A DNA stretch of 32,922 nt from Candidatus Kuenenia stuttgartensis (GTDB lineage: Bacteria > Planctomycetota > UBA11346): assembly GCA_945872305.1 (NCBI GenBank), contig CAMCAC010000007.1, forward strand, positions 1-32,922. The letters are read 5' to 3'. The translations under genes were made by a program, and so were the position numbers. This document shows positions 1-7,939 of this stretch, in pieces. The notes under the pieces are model-generated. The model was given only the letters and a program-made list of their open reading frames with translations, was not told the origin of the DNA and ran no database searches. Each line of letters begins with the position of its first letter. The stretch's first letter is position 1.

Positions 1-1
1 G

Positions 2-1321
2 GCGGGGCTGGCGGTGGGGGTGGGCGGGCCCTGGTGGCTGGCGCCGCTGCTCGGCCGGGCGGCGGAGGGGGTCGCGGGGCAGGGGGTGGTGCCCGGCTGG
101 ACGCCGCTTCCCGGGGCCTGGGGCGCGGTGGCGGGGGCCGCGGGGGTGATTGCCCTGGGTCTGGCGGTCGCCTGGCAGCGGCCGCGGCTGGCCCGCTGGC
201 TGGCGCTGCTGCCCACGGACCTGTGCGCCCGGCTGTGGGATGCGGGTCTGCACGGGCTGATCGCCCTGGGCCGCGCCTGCGTGCATGTGACCCAGCACGG
301 GGATCTGCGCGGGTATCTGGCGGTGACGGTGCTCGCGGCGGTGGCGCTCGCGGCGCCGGGATTGGCGGCCATGGACCTGCCGGCGATGGGCGGGATGCCG
401 ACCCTGGCCATGGCGGTGGTGAGCCTGTTGCTGGTGGTCGGGGCCGTGGTCGCCGCCACCGCCCGGACCCGGCTGGCGGCGGTGGCGGGGCTCGGGGCGG
501 TGGGCTACGGCATGGTCCTGCTCTTCATCTCCGCGGGGGCGCCGGATCTCGCCCTGACCCAGATCCTGGTCGAGACCCTGGTGGTGGTGCTGCTGGTGCT
601 CGCGTTCCGCCATCTGCCGGACCTCACGGTGCCGGCGACCCCCGCCGGCCGGCGCACCGCCACCGCGGTGACCGCGGTGCTCGCGGGGTTGTTCGCCGGC
701 GGGCTGGTCCTGGCGGCCCAGGGCACCCAGGCCGCCGCCCCGGTGGGGCCATCGCTGATCGCGGCCGCCTGGGAGCGGGGTCTCGGGGCCAATGCGGTGA
801 ATGTCATCCTCGTCGACATCCGCGCCCTCGACACCCTGGGCGAGATCACCGTGTTGCTCATCGCCGCGATGGGGGTGGCGGCGCTGGTGCTGCCCGCGGA
901 GCGGCCGGGGCCGCTGCTCGCCCGCTCGCCGATCCTGGCCGGGGCGAGCCGGTTCATCCTGCCGGTGGCGGCGCTGCTGGCGCTCTTCCTGTGGTACCGC
1001 GGCCACCACCAGCCTGGGGGCGGTTTCGCCGCCGGGCTGTGCCTGGGGGCCGGGGTGGTGCTCTTGGCCGCGGCCTGGGGCGGGGCCGCGGCCCGGCGGG
1101 CCCTGCGCCTGCCGCCCCTGGCCTGGGCTGGGGGAGGGCTGGCCATCGCCCTGGCCGCCGGACTGGTCGGGGTGGTCAGTGGCGACGGCTTCCTGGCCCC
1201 GCTGTGGCTCGGTCCGGTGGGCACGCCGATCCTGTTCGATCTCGGGGTGTTCGCCCTGGTGGTGGGCATCACGATCATGGCGGTGGAGCGCCTGCTCGAA
1301 GCCGAGGAGGGCGACCGATGA
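2..1321 (+). CDS. mrpA: Mrp Na+/H+ antiporter subunit A, C-terminal part, fused to subunit B (5' partial)
   Basis: The reading frame is open to the left edge, so the N-terminal proton-channel half of MrpA lies outside the window; about 439 residues are visible. The protein is almost entirely membrane helices. The first half carries the MrpA C-terminal signature: a segment with FISAGAPDLALTQILVETL, then NVILVDIRALDTLGEITVL. After about residue 300 it continues without a stop into an MrpB domain, recognised by the loop YRGHHQPGGGFAAGL. In many bacteria MrpB is a separate gene; A-B fusions are known in some lineages (PhaAB type). The product is an inner-membrane subunit of the multi-subunit cation/proton antiporter used for Na+ and pH homeostasis. 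Its TGA overlaps the next start as ATGA. Confidence 0.9.
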   Translation, partial: AGLAVGVGGPWWLAPLLGRAAEGVAGQGVVPGWTPLPGAWGAVAGAAGVIALGLAVAWQRPRLARWLALLPTDLCARLWDAGLHGLIALGRACVHVTQHGDLRGYLAVTVLAAVALAAPGLAAMDLPAMGGMPTLAMAVVSLLLVVGAVVAATARTRLAAVAGLGAVGYGMVLLFISAGAPDLALTQILVETLVVVLLVLAFRHLPDLTVPATPAGRRTATAVTAVLAGLFAGGLVLAAQGTQAAAPVGPSLIAAAWERGLGANAVNVILVDIRALDTLGEITVLLIAAMGVAALVLPAERPGPLLARSPILAGASRFILPVAALLALFLWYRGHHQPGGGFAAGLCLGAGVVLLAAAWGGAAARRALRLPPLAWAGGGLAIALAAGLVGVVSGDGFLAPLWLGPVGTPILFDLGVFALVVGITIMAVERLLEAEEGDR

Positions 1322-1689
1322 CCTGGCTGCTCGCGCTCCTGACTGCGGTGCTCGTCGGTGCCGGCGTGTGGCTGGTGCTCCAGCGCCGGGTGCTGCACCT
1401 GGTGCTCGGCATCGGCCTGCTCGGGCACGGGGCGAACCTGCTGGTGTTCGCCGCCGGCGGGCTGTCGTCGGCCCCGGCCTTCGCCCCCGGCGGCACGCCC
1501 CTGCCCGGGGCGGCGGATCCCCTGCCCCAGGCCCTGATCCTGACCGCCATCGTCATCGGCTTCGGCGCCACCGCGTTCCTGCTCGCCCTGGCGTGGCGGG
1601 CGTGGCGGGAACTGGGCGACGATGATCTGCCCCGGTGGACCGGCAGCGAGCCGCCGTTGGAAGACGATCACCAGGAGCCCAAGCCATGA
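1318..1689 (+). CDS. mrpC: Mrp antiporter subunit C (NuoK-like)
   Basis: This 123-residue protein has three predicted membrane helices and is homologous to NuoK of complex I. The hallmark of MrpC/NuoK is visible at about residues 68-90 (DPLPQALILTAIVIGFGATA). The earlier GIGLLGHGANLLVF segment (residues 31-44) is also typical. The C-terminal tail (about residues 97-123) is hydrophilic and acidic and probably cytoplasmic. The ATG at 1318 was chosen because it forms an ATGA overlap with the stop of mrpAB and gives the normal family length. The longer open frame upstream is only high-GC read-through. It is a membrane subunit of the Mrp complex, translated as part of the operon. Confidence 0.93.
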   Translation: MTWLLALLTAVLVGAGVWLVLQRRVLHLVLGIGLLGHGANLLVFAAGGLSSAPAFAPGGTPLPGAADPLPQALILTAIVIGFGATAFLLALAWRAWRELGDDDLPRWTGSEPPLEDDHQEPKP

Positions 1690-3164
1690 CCGGGCTCCTG
1701 ATCATCCCGCCGCTCACCGCCCTGCTCGCCCTGCTGTGCTGGCGCCGGCCGGCGCTCCAGGCCTGGAGCGGGCTGGCGGGAACGGTGGCCCTGGCGATGG
1801 CGGCGGTCGGCCTGCTGGTGGCGGTCAACCATGGCGGGGTGCAGGTCCTGCACGTGGGCGGCTGGATCGCGCCCCAGGGCATCGCCCTGGTGGCGGATCC
1901 CCTGGCGGCGGCGCTGTGCGTGGTGGCGGCGGTGGTCGGGATCGCGGCGGTGCTCGCGGCCCGGGCGGACCACGACGATCAGGCCAAGCACCCGGCTTGG
2001 CAGCCCCTGGTGCAGCTCCTGCTGTGGGGCGTGTGCGGGGCGTTCACCACCGGGGACCTCTTCAACCTGTTCGTATGGTTCGAGGTCATGCTCATGGCCT
2101 CGTTCACCCTGCTCGCCCTGGGCGGTGGCAGAGAGCGGCTTGAAGGCGCCGTGAAATATGTGGCGATCAACCTCGTCGGCTCGGCGCTCTTCCTGTCCGG
2201 CTGCGGCATCCTGTACGGACTGTGCGGCACCCTGAACATGGCGGATCTCGCCCGGGTCATCGCCGCCGCCGGGACCGGGCCGGGGATCCAGGCGGCCCTC
2301 GGCTGCCTGCTTGCGGCGTTCCTGCTCAAGTCCGCGGCCTTCCCGCTCTTCGCCTGGCTGCCCGCCAGCTACCACACCGCGAGCCCGGCCACTGCTGCGC
2401 TGTTCTCGGCGCTGCTGACCAAGGTCGGGGTGTACGCGGTGCTGCGTCTGACCGTGACTATCGCGCCGCTGAACGGCACGCCCCTGGCCCCGGTGCTCGG
2501 GGTGGTGGCCCTGGCGACCATGGCGGTGGGGGTGCTCGGGGCGGCGACCCAGATGGAGCTGCGTCGGATCCTGGCGTTCCACATCGTCAGCCAGGTGGGG
2601 TACATGCTGCTTGGCATCGCCATGGGATCGGCCCTCGCCTTGGCGGCGACCGCATTCTACCTGATCCACCACATCCTGGTGAAGAGCGCCCTCTTCCTGG
2701 CGGTCGGGGTGGCGGCGGCCCGGGGCGGCGGCGAGGACGTGCGCGGGCTCGGCGGCCTGCGCCATGCGCCATGGCTGTACGCGGGCTTCCTGGTCGGCGC
2801 CGCCAGCCTGGCGGGGATCCCGCCCCTGTCGGGATTCTTCGCCAAGCTCGCGGTGGTGCGGGCGGCGGTGGAGGCCCAGGCCTTCGTCGCCCTGGCGGTG
2901 GCCCTGGGGGTCGGCTTCCTGACCCTGTATTCGATGATCAAGATCCACCGCGAGGTCTTCGCCAAGCCCGGTCGCGACGGTGACGCGGCCCCGGCGCCCC
3001 GGCCCGGGGACCGCTGGTCCGTGGGGGCGGTGCTCCTGCTTGCCGCGGGGACGGTGGCCATCGGCGTGCTGGCCGGACCGTTGTGGGCGTGGTGCCTGGA
3101 GACCGGTGCCGGGCTGGTGGAACGCCGGCCGTACCTGGACGCGGTCCTGGGAGGTGCCCCGTGA
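1686..3164 (+). CDS. mrpD: Mrp antiporter subunit D (proton-translocating, NuoM/N-like)
   Basis: This 492-residue polytopic membrane protein belongs to the proton-conducting MrpD/NuoM/NuoN family and has the normal family length. Key ion-path residues are present: Glu133 in the helix with FVWFEVMLMASF, Lys215 in FLLKSAAFPLFAWLP, His230 in SYHTASPATAALFSALLTK, and Lys246. The conserved IHHILVKSALFLAVG-type helix and the GIPPLSGFFAKL motif appear later. It exchanges protons in the Mrp Na+/H+ antiporter. The ATG at 1686 overlaps the mrpC stop by 4 bases. Of the visible Mrp subunits this is the most confidently identified. Confidence 0.96.
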   Translation: MTGLLIIPPLTALLALLCWRRPALQAWSGLAGTVALAMAAVGLLVAVNHGGVQVLHVGGWIAPQGIALVADPLAAALCVVAAVVGIAAVLAARADHDDQAKHPAWQPLVQLLLWGVCGAFTTGDLFNLFVWFEVMLMASFTLLALGGGRERLEGAVKYVAINLVGSALFLSGCGILYGLCGTLNMADLARVIAAAGTGPGIQAALGCLLAAFLLKSAAFPLFAWLPASYHTASPATAALFSALLTKVGVYAVLRLTVTIAPLNGTPLAPVLGVVALATMAVGVLGAATQMELRRILAFHIVSQVGYMLLGIAMGSALALAATAFYLIHHILVKSALFLAVGVAAARGGGEDVRGLGGLRHAPWLYAGFLVGAASLAGIPPLSGFFAKLAVVRAAVEAQAFVALAVALGVGFLTLYSMIKIHREVFAKPGRDGDAAPAPRPGDRWSVGAVLLLAAGTVAIGVLAGPLWAWCLETGAGLVERRPYLDAVLGGAP

Positions 3165-3502
3165 TCCGACTCGTCGCCCTGGTCCGCCTCATCAGTCTGC
3201 TCGCCCTGGACACGGTGCGCTCGTCGGTGCTGCTCGCCTGGGATGTGCTCACCCCCCGGGACCTGAGCCGGGTGCGGATCCTGACCTTCCCGACCCGGGC
3301 GCGCACGGACCGGGAACTGTTCTGGCTGTCCACCGCCATCACCCTGACCCCGGGCACCCTGACCCTGGATGTGGCGGACGACCGCACCCATCTCGTCATC
3401 CACGCCATGTACGCCCAGGATCCGGAGGCCTTGCTCGCGGACCTGCGCGACCGGGTCGAGACGCCGCTGCTCCAAGTGCTGCGCGGGAAGGCGACGCCAT
3501 GA
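3161..3502 (+). CDS. mrpE: Mrp antiporter subunit E
   Basis: This 113-residue protein has one or two N-terminal membrane segments (about residues 5-28) followed by a soluble domain. The part around LSTAITLTPGTLTLDV and the later HLVIHAM is typical of MrpE, where the TPGT motif is the most conserved stretch. MrpE helps assembly and stability of the antiporter and is not itself a proton channel. At 113 residues it is shorter than many MrpE proteins (about 150-160), mainly because the N-terminal membrane region is reduced. The GTG at 3161 was chosen from the GTGA overlap with mrpD. Confidence 0.87.
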   Translation: MIRLVALVRLISLLALDTVRSSVLLAWDVLTPRDLSRVRILTFPTRARTDRELFWLSTAITLTPGTLTLDVADDRTHLVIHAMYAQDPEALLADLRDRVETPLLQVLRGKATP

Positions 3503-3783
3503 CCCTGCTCACCGGGATCCTGACCGTGGTGATCAGCGTGGCCATGACCCTCGCCCTGTGGCGGCTGGTGCGCGGACCGGGGCTCGCGGACCGGGTGGTG
3601 GCGTTGGATCTGCTGGCCAGTCTGACCGTTGGCTGGCTGGTCGTGCGGGCCGCGGCCACCGGCCACTGGATGTATGTGGATGTGGCCCTGGGCATCGGCC
3701 TGGTGTCGGTGGTCGGCACCGTGGCCTTCGGGGCCTTCACCGAGCATCGGGCCCGGGAAGCGGCCGGGGAGGACCGGCCGTGA
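3499..3783 (+). CDS. mrpF: Mrp antiporter subunit F
   Basis: This 94-residue protein has three hydrophobic helices. The sequence RLVRGPGLADRVVALDLL is the family signature; MrpF proteins share R-GP-DR-A-D in this place, and the Asp in the middle is functionally important in studied homologues. The last helix is followed by a short charged tail. It is a small membrane subunit of the Mrp cation/proton antiporter. The ATG at 3499 overlaps the mrpE stop as ATGA, and no alternative start gives a sensible length. Confidence 0.93.
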   Translation: MTLLTGILTVVISVAMTLALWRLVRGPGLADRVVALDLLASLTVGWLVVRAAATGHWMYVDVALGIGLVSVVGTVAFGAFTEHRAREAAGEDRP

Positions 3784-4070
3784 TCCTCACCATCCTTGGT
3801 GCGGTCTTCGCCGTGGTCGGCGCCGGTTTCATGCTCGTCGCCGCGATCGGCGTCGTGCGCTTCACCGACACCTTCGCCCGGCTGCACTGCGCCGGGAAAT
3901 CCGCGACGCTGGGGGTCGCCTGCCTGCTCGCCTCTGCCGCCCTGTGGTCCGCGGACCCGGGGCTGGCCCTGCGGGCGGGACTCGCTTCGCTGTTCTTCCT
4001 GGTCACCGGCCCGGTGGGCTGCCACGCCCTCGCCCGGGCGGTGTGGCGGAATCGGGAGCGGGCCGGGTGA
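3780..4070 (+). CDS. mrpG: Mrp antiporter subunit G
   Basis: This 96-residue protein has three hydrophobic helices. The segment AAIGVVRFTDTFARLHCAGK matches the conserved MrpG pattern G-R-PD-RLHA-K after the first helix, followed by two further membrane helices ending in TGPVGCHALARA. It is the last gene of the operon, giving the order AB-C-D-E-F-G expected for a complete group of Mrp subunits. The GTG at 3780 is set by the GTGA overlap with mrpF. No further Mrp gene follows; an inverted repeat lies directly downstream. Confidence 0.93.
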   Translation: MILTILGAVFAVVGAGFMLVAAIGVVRFTDTFARLHCAGKSATLGVACLLASAALWSADPGLALRAGLASLFFLVTGPVGCHALARAVWRNRERAG

Positions 4071-4088
4071 CCGTGGCGGTGGTGAGAC

Positions 4089-4196
4089 GCCTGCGGCGGG
4101 CCTTGCGCAGAGGCGCAGAGGTCCGCAGAGGCGGGGCCACCCGCTGGGTCAGTGACGGGCTATCCTCTGCGCCTCTGCGCCAAGCCCGCCGCAGGC
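4089..4196. repeat. 33-bp imperfect inverted repeat built from GCAGAGG units
   Basis: The left arm (4089-4121) and right arm (4164-4196) are reverse complements apart from two or three positions in the middle, separated by 42 bases. The left arm contains GCAGAGG at 4107-4113 and 4115-4121, and a third copy sits at 4125-4131 in the loop. The right arm carries the complementary CCTCTGC twice (4164-4170 and 4172-4178). The element lies between the convergent ends of mrpG and the peroxiredoxin gene. It could act as a two-way terminator-like hairpin, but no T-tract is seen, so it may instead be a dispersed REP/MITE-like unit. Confidence 0.75.
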
Positions 4197-4224
4197 ATCC
4201 GTGGCCGGCCGCGGTTTCGGATCG

Positions 4225-4365
4225 TCAGCGCTTGGCCGTGGGCTTCGCGGCGGGCTTGGCCTTTGCCGTCGGCTTCGCCTTGGCCGCGGGCTTGGTCTTG
4301 GCGGTCGGCTTCGCGGCGGCTTTCGCCGGCTTCGCGGCGGGTGTGGCCGGGGCCGCGGGGGCGGC
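4225..4365 (-). repeat. Degenerate tandem codon repeat coding the AKP-rich tail
   Basis: The 3' part of the peroxiredoxin gene consists of imperfect short repeats, seen on the + strand as variants of GGCGGGCTTGGC and GTCGGCTTCGCC. They encode alternating Ala, Lys, Pro and Thr. Such low-complexity DNA can expand or contract by replication slippage, so the tail length may vary between strains. Confidence 0.7.
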
Positions 4366-4809
4366 GCCGCCGAGGGCGGCGACGACCTCTTCGACGTGGC
4401 CGGGGACCTTCACCGCGCGCCACTCGTGGAGGATCGTGAGATCGGGGCCGATGATGAAGGTGGAGCGGTCGATGCCCATGTACTTCCGGCCGTACATCGA
4501 CTTCTCGATCCACACCCCGAGGGCCTTGGCGAGGACCTGTTCGGTGTCCGCGAGGAGCGGGAAGTTGAGGGATTCCTTGGCGATGAACTTGGCGTGGCTG
4601 GCCAGGGAGTCGGGGCTGATCCCGAGCACCTGGGCGCCCTTGGTGGTGATCGCGCCGTGGTGGTCGCGGAACCCGCAGGACTCCACCGTGCAGCCGGGGG
4701 TCATGTCCTTCGGGTAGAAGTAGAGCACGGTGGTCCGGCCCTTGAGGTCGGCGTGGGTCCAAGTGCGGCCGTCGCTGCCGGCCAGGGAGAATGCGGGAAG
4801 GGTGGCCAT
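4225..4809 (-). CDS. bcp: Thiol peroxidase of the PrxQ/Bcp family with a Lys/Ala/Pro-rich C-terminal tail
   Basis: This 194-residue protein reduces hydrogen peroxide and organic peroxides in the cytoplasm using a pair of cysteines. Residues 1-148 are a complete Bcp domain with the motif YFYPKDMTPGCTVESCGFRD. Cys40 is the peroxidatic and Cys45 the resolving residue, the five-residue spacing of atypical 2-Cys PrxQ. Residues 149-194 form an extension absent from ordinary Bcp proteins (about 150-155 residues), with 11 Lys, one Arg and no acidic residue in AKP-type repeats like a histone H1 tail. The ATG at 4809 has AAGGA about 7 bases upstream. The gene is convergent with mrpG and divergent from the exonuclease gene. 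Confidence 0.93.
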   Translation of the reverse strand: MATLPAFSLAGSDGRTWTHADLKGRTTVLYFYPKDMTPGCTVESCGFRDHHGAITTKGAQVLGISPDSLASHAKFIAKESLNFPLLADTEQVLAKALGVWIEKSMYGRKYMGIDRSTFIIGPDLTILHEWRAVKVPGHVEEVVAALGGAAPAAPATPAAKPAKAAAKPTAKTKPAAKAKPTAKAKPAAKPTAKR

Positions 4810-4908
4810 GGGGGTGTCCTTGCGGCGCGGGGATAGCGCCCGGCGGTGTCGCCGCCAGGGCCACGCCGCCAAGCCTTGTCGCATGCCCGGGCGCGGCACC
4901 ATGCCGGC

Positions 4909-5754
4909 ATGCTCACCGCCAGCTTCATCGTCGGCAAAGGGATGACCGAGGACCTCGAACGGGCCCTGTGGGCGCGGGGGATCCTCGACTGGGACCTGGC
5001 CCGGGAGCATGCGGTCGAGGTCGGCGAGATCCTGGGCACCCAGCGGGCCAACAAGCTGCTGGAGACCTTGGCCCTGGCCCGGACCGCCCGGGACAAGGGC
5101 GATGCGGCGTGGTTCCACGCCCACTGGCCCAAGGAGCACCTGTGGCGGATGTGGCGGGGCTGGTGCGAGCCGGTGCAGTGCGGCCTGCTCGACATCGAGA
5201 CCACCGGCCTGACCGCGGGCTTCGATCAGGTGACGGTGATCGGGCTGGTCTGCGCCGAGGGCAAGGCGGCCTATGTGGCCGGCGCCCCCCAGGACGGCCA
5301 CGAGCCCCTGGACCGCTTCCCGGAGCGGCTGCGCCAGCTCCGCCTGCTCGGGACCTTCAACGGCATCAACTTCGACCTGCCGTTTTTGGAAAAGCACTTC
5401 CGCGGCATCAACCTGAAGTTCGACCTGCCGCACATCGACTGGATGTACCCGGCCCGTCAGGCCGGGCTGAACGGCGGGCTCAAGGACATGGAGAAGCAGC
5501 TCGGCATCGGCCGCGAGGCGGACATCAAGGACGTGCGCGGCAACATCGCGGTCCAGCTCTGGGCCCAGTGGAAGCAGCAGGGGGATCTGGCGGCCTACCG
5601 CCGGCTGACCACCTACTGCATCGCCGACTGCGCCAACCTGCGGCCGTTCGCCGACGCGGTGTACGACCGGCTGTGGGCCAAGGCCTATGGCCAGCACGCC
5701 CGCCAGGTGGACTTCGCCGCCATCAAGGGGCAGCAGCAGTCGATCTTCGGCTGA
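4909..5754 (+). CDS. YprB-like ribonuclease H-fold 3'-5' exonuclease (DEDDy)
   Basis: This protein is 281 residues from the ATG at 4909; the frame is open further upstream, but that part is arginine/proline-rich and looks non-coding. The exonuclease domain covers about residues 90-260. The three DEDD motifs are visible: LLDIETTGL (Asp95, Glu97), TFNGINFDLPFL (Asp156) and YCIAD (Tyr236, Asp240). The YxxxD spacing makes it a DEDDy enzyme with two-metal catalysis. It matches the predicted RNase H-like (YprB) nuclease family, whose cellular substrate is poorly known. The N-terminal about 85 residues are helical and contain a Trp-rich stretch (residues 79-86). It stands alone, divergent from the peroxiredoxin. 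Confidence 0.8.
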   Translation: MLTASFIVGKGMTEDLERALWARGILDWDLAREHAVEVGEILGTQRANKLLETLALARTARDKGDAAWFHAHWPKEHLWRMWRGWCEPVQCGLLDIETTGLTAGFDQVTVIGLVCAEGKAAYVAGAPQDGHEPLDRFPERLRQLRLLGTFNGINFDLPFLEKHFRGINLKFDLPHIDWMYPARQAGLNGGLKDMEKQLGIGREADIKDVRGNIAVQLWAQWKQQGDLAAYRRLTTYCIADCANLRPFADAVYDRLWAKAYGQHARQVDFAAIKGQQQSIFG

Positions 5755-5760
5755 ATCCGC

Positions 5761-6810
5761 TCACTTGCTGGCGGTGTGTCCCGCCCACGTGATCACCAGC
5801 ATGACCAGGATCGGCGGTTCGGCAGGGTCCGCAGCAGGTTCTTCGTACAGCAAACGGGTGCCGTCGTGGTTCCACAGGGGGCCGCGGGCGCCACTGGCCA
5901 ACCGGCGGGGCGTGCTGCCGGCGAGATCCGCGAGGACGAGGCTGCCATCCCGATCCACCGCAGCCAGCAAGGGGAAGCGCGGATGGGGCGCGGGGCTGTG
6001 CCCACCGGCCACCACCACCAACGGCTTGGCGCCGGGTTTCGCCACATGGACCACGTCGGTGCCGATCCGCAGGTACCAGTTCTGCCGGGTGCTACCGGCG
6101 GGGGGCGTGCCGGCGAGTCGGGTGGCGACGATTCCACCGGTGGCGGTCCAGCGCGGCATGATCAACCCGGGAAGGCTGTCCGCTGTGCCCGGGCGCCAGC
6201 GGATGACCAGGGAACCCGTGCCGGCCCGGCCGGTCCACCAGTCCTCTTCGACCACCGGCTGCTCCTGCCACGCCAGACCCGGTCCACCCCGTTGCGGCTC
6301 GGCAAAGAATCCCGGGGCGAAATCCACCGGATCGTTGCCCCGGGATACGAGGCGGATGCGGTCCTCGACCTGCGCATAGACGGCGTCGTCGCCGACCCGA
6401 GGCCGGTAACCGCCCGGCGCCAGGGTGAACTTGTCGGTGGCACCCTTGGGGCCCACCGTCACGGCGGTCAGTCCTTCCGTGGTCGGTACGATGCGTCCGT
6501 CGGTGGTGCGCACCGCATTCGCCGCCGGTCCGAACACGACCCGATCCGGGGTGAGCCATTGCGGGGCGCCGGTGGTGCGCCGGTCCTCGGCAACCAGGTA
6601 GATGGGCCGCAGGCCCTCTTCGAGGATGGCGAATCCATTGGCGGATCGCACGACGATCCGGTTGGCGGTGGGGTTCCAGGCCGGCTCCGGATCGGGAACC
6701 GTGGTGGGCAGGCGGACCGTGCGGACCACGGTGGCCTCGGCGGAGGTCGATGTGGGCCGGGGTGCACAGGCGGCCAGGGCCGCCAAGGCCAGGCACAGGA
6801 TCAGACGCAT
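5761..6810 (-). CDS. Predicted lipoprotein with a beta-propeller-like fold
   Basis: This is a 349-residue exported protein. A lipoprotein signal is clear: basic Arg2, a hydrophobic stretch, then the lipobox LAAC with Cys15. The mature part contains repeated strand motifs of the TolB/WD40 type, such as AWNPTANRIVVRS (about residues 45-57), APQWLTPDRVVFG and GPLWNHDGTRLLYEE near the end, suggesting a six- or seven-bladed propeller anchored to a membrane. No catalytic motif is visible. It is the last gene of the minus-strand array that includes the FAH-family enzyme, 38 bases after the preceding gene. Function unknown; a scaffold or ligand-binding role is an inference. Confidence 0.65.
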   Translation of the reverse strand: MRLILCLALAALAACAPRPTSTSAEATVVRTVRLPTTVPDPEPAWNPTANRIVVRSANGFAILEEGLRPIYLVAEDRRTTGAPQWLTPDRVVFGPAANAVRTTDGRIVPTTEGLTAVTVGPKGATDKFTLAPGGYRPRVGDDAVYAQVEDRIRLVSRGNDPVDFAPGFFAEPQRGGPGLAWQEQPVVEEDWWTGRAGTGSLVIRWRPGTADSLPGLIMPRWTATGGIVATRLAGTPPAGSTRQNWYLRIGTDVVHVAKPGAKPLVVVAGGHSPAPHPRFPLLAAVDRDGSLVLADLAGSTPRRLASGARGPLWNHDGTRLLYEEPAADPAEPPILVMLVITWAGHTASK

Positions 6811-6848
6811 GGCACCACCGTGGTGCGGCCCGGTGGCGGGCAAGGCGG

Positions 6849-7487
6849 TCAGGGGACCGCCAGCCATCCCTGGATCACCAGCGCAACGCCCGGCCCATCC
6901 AGGGCGGCAAGGCGGCCGTCCGCATCCGCACGGGCGGTCAGAATGGTGCCCGCGAGATCGACCCGGGGGCCATCCCAGCGGATCCGCAGGTCCTCGCTGA
7001 ACCGGGGACCGAAGAAGTCCACCACCCGGGCCTCTCCATGGCCGTCAGCTCGCCAAGCAAGGGCGAGATGAAAGGCGGCCAGACGCAGATCCCAGGCCCG
7101 GGGCCCGCGGTCGTGGCGGATCTCCTCGGCCGGTCGTGCATCATCCCCGCTTCCAGTCTGGATCTCGCGCACGATGCGATAAGCCCCGGTCGCCGTCGGC
7201 AGGATCCGGCCGAGGGTCGAGCGGGCGTTGTGGGCCACGGTCAATCCCTGGGGATCGAGCAGGATGAAGGGCACATCTCCGAGATGGGCTCCCTGCACCG
7301 TCTCCGGTGCCGGGGGTGTCCACACGATCTGCCACAGGCGGTTGCCGCCCAGGGTCCGGTCGGTGGGCCCCAGACGCATCCAGAACCGCTCGCCATCCAG
7401 CGAACCGTGGCAGGCGACAGGATCCGGGGCGAGATCGGCACCCAGGAGCAGGCCGGCAAGGAGCAGGAGCGGGGCGCAACGCATCAT
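6849..7487 (-). CDS. Exported protein of unknown function
   Basis: This 212-residue protein has an N-terminal signal peptide (two Met, Arg, then LLLLAGLLLG) and probable cleavage near residue 18. The mature part looks beta-rich, with an Asp/Arg-rich C-terminal half. I do not recognise a family. The upstream gene stops at 7484 and the first of the two adjacent ATG codons (7487) gives an ATGA overlap, so that start is preferred. The neighbours are a small membrane protein upstream and a lipoprotein downstream, so the three probably act together in the envelope. Confidence 0.6.
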   Translation of the reverse strand: MMRCAPLLLLAGLLLGADLAPDPVACHGSLDGERFWMRLGPTDRTLGGNRLWQIVWTPPAPETVQGAHLGDVPFILLDPQGLTVAHNARSTLGRILPTATGAYRIVREIQTGSGDDARPAEEIRHDRGPRAWDLRLAAFHLALAWRADGHGEARVVDFFGPRFSEDLRIRWDGPRVDLAGTILTARADADGRLAALDGPGVALVIQGWLAVP

Positions 7488-7939
7488 CCCGCCCGCCGCC
7501 GGAGGAGGAGGAACAGGCCCGCCGACGCCGCGAGCCCGCCGAGAACATACCTGCGCCATGGCCGCTCCTGATCCACGGCAAGGATGAACGCACTGCCCGC
7601 CGGATCGTTCGCTTGGTACCAGACCTGGGCGTACGGCCGGGCGGTGAGCGTCTCGCGCAGGGCTTCCGCCTCGATGGTGGGCAGGATCGGGTCATCAGTC
7701 GGCCGGAAGAACCCGTCCCCTTGGCCCCACGCCACCTGCTCCATCCGGCCGCTGCCCTTGACCCGGAACAGATAGGCCACGGAGACCCGTGCACGCTCCT
7801 CGTCAACCGGGGTCAGGACGATGTCCAGGATCTGGCCTGGAGTCCGCTCCAGTTCCGCCGCCGCCCGGGCGAACGGCACGCAGGCAAGGATCCCTCCTGC
7901 CGCGAGGGCCAGTCCAAGCAGGCGGAGGATCCGGTCCAT
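7484..7939 (-). CDS. DUF3592-like membrane protein
   Basis: This 151-residue protein has an N-terminal hydrophobic segment (about residues 3-25), an extracytoplasmic domain of about 100 residues, and a C-terminal helix (YVLGGLAASAGLFLLL) followed by Arg residues. The middle part, with VSVAYLFRVKGSG and later YAQVWYQANDPAGSAFIL, has the layout of DUF3592. In that family a beta domain ends in a V-Y-P-P-A-L motif between two helices. The family has no defined function. The ATG at 7939 shares one base with the stop of the FAH-family gene (TGATG), so translation is probably coupled. Confidence 0.55.
   Translation of the reverse strand: MDRILRLLGLALAAGGILACVPFARAAAELERTPGQILDIVLTPVDEERARVSVAYLFRVKGSGRMEQVAWGQGDGFFRPTDDPILPTIEAEALRETLTARPYAQVWYQANDPAGSAFILAVDQERPWRRYVLGGLAASAGLFLLLRRRAG

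Noticed and set aside
34-1317. Long open frame in front of mrpC in the same frame
   Set aside because: It overlaps the recognised mrpAB frame and is Gly/Arg/Pro-rich. Only the part from 1318 matches MrpC.
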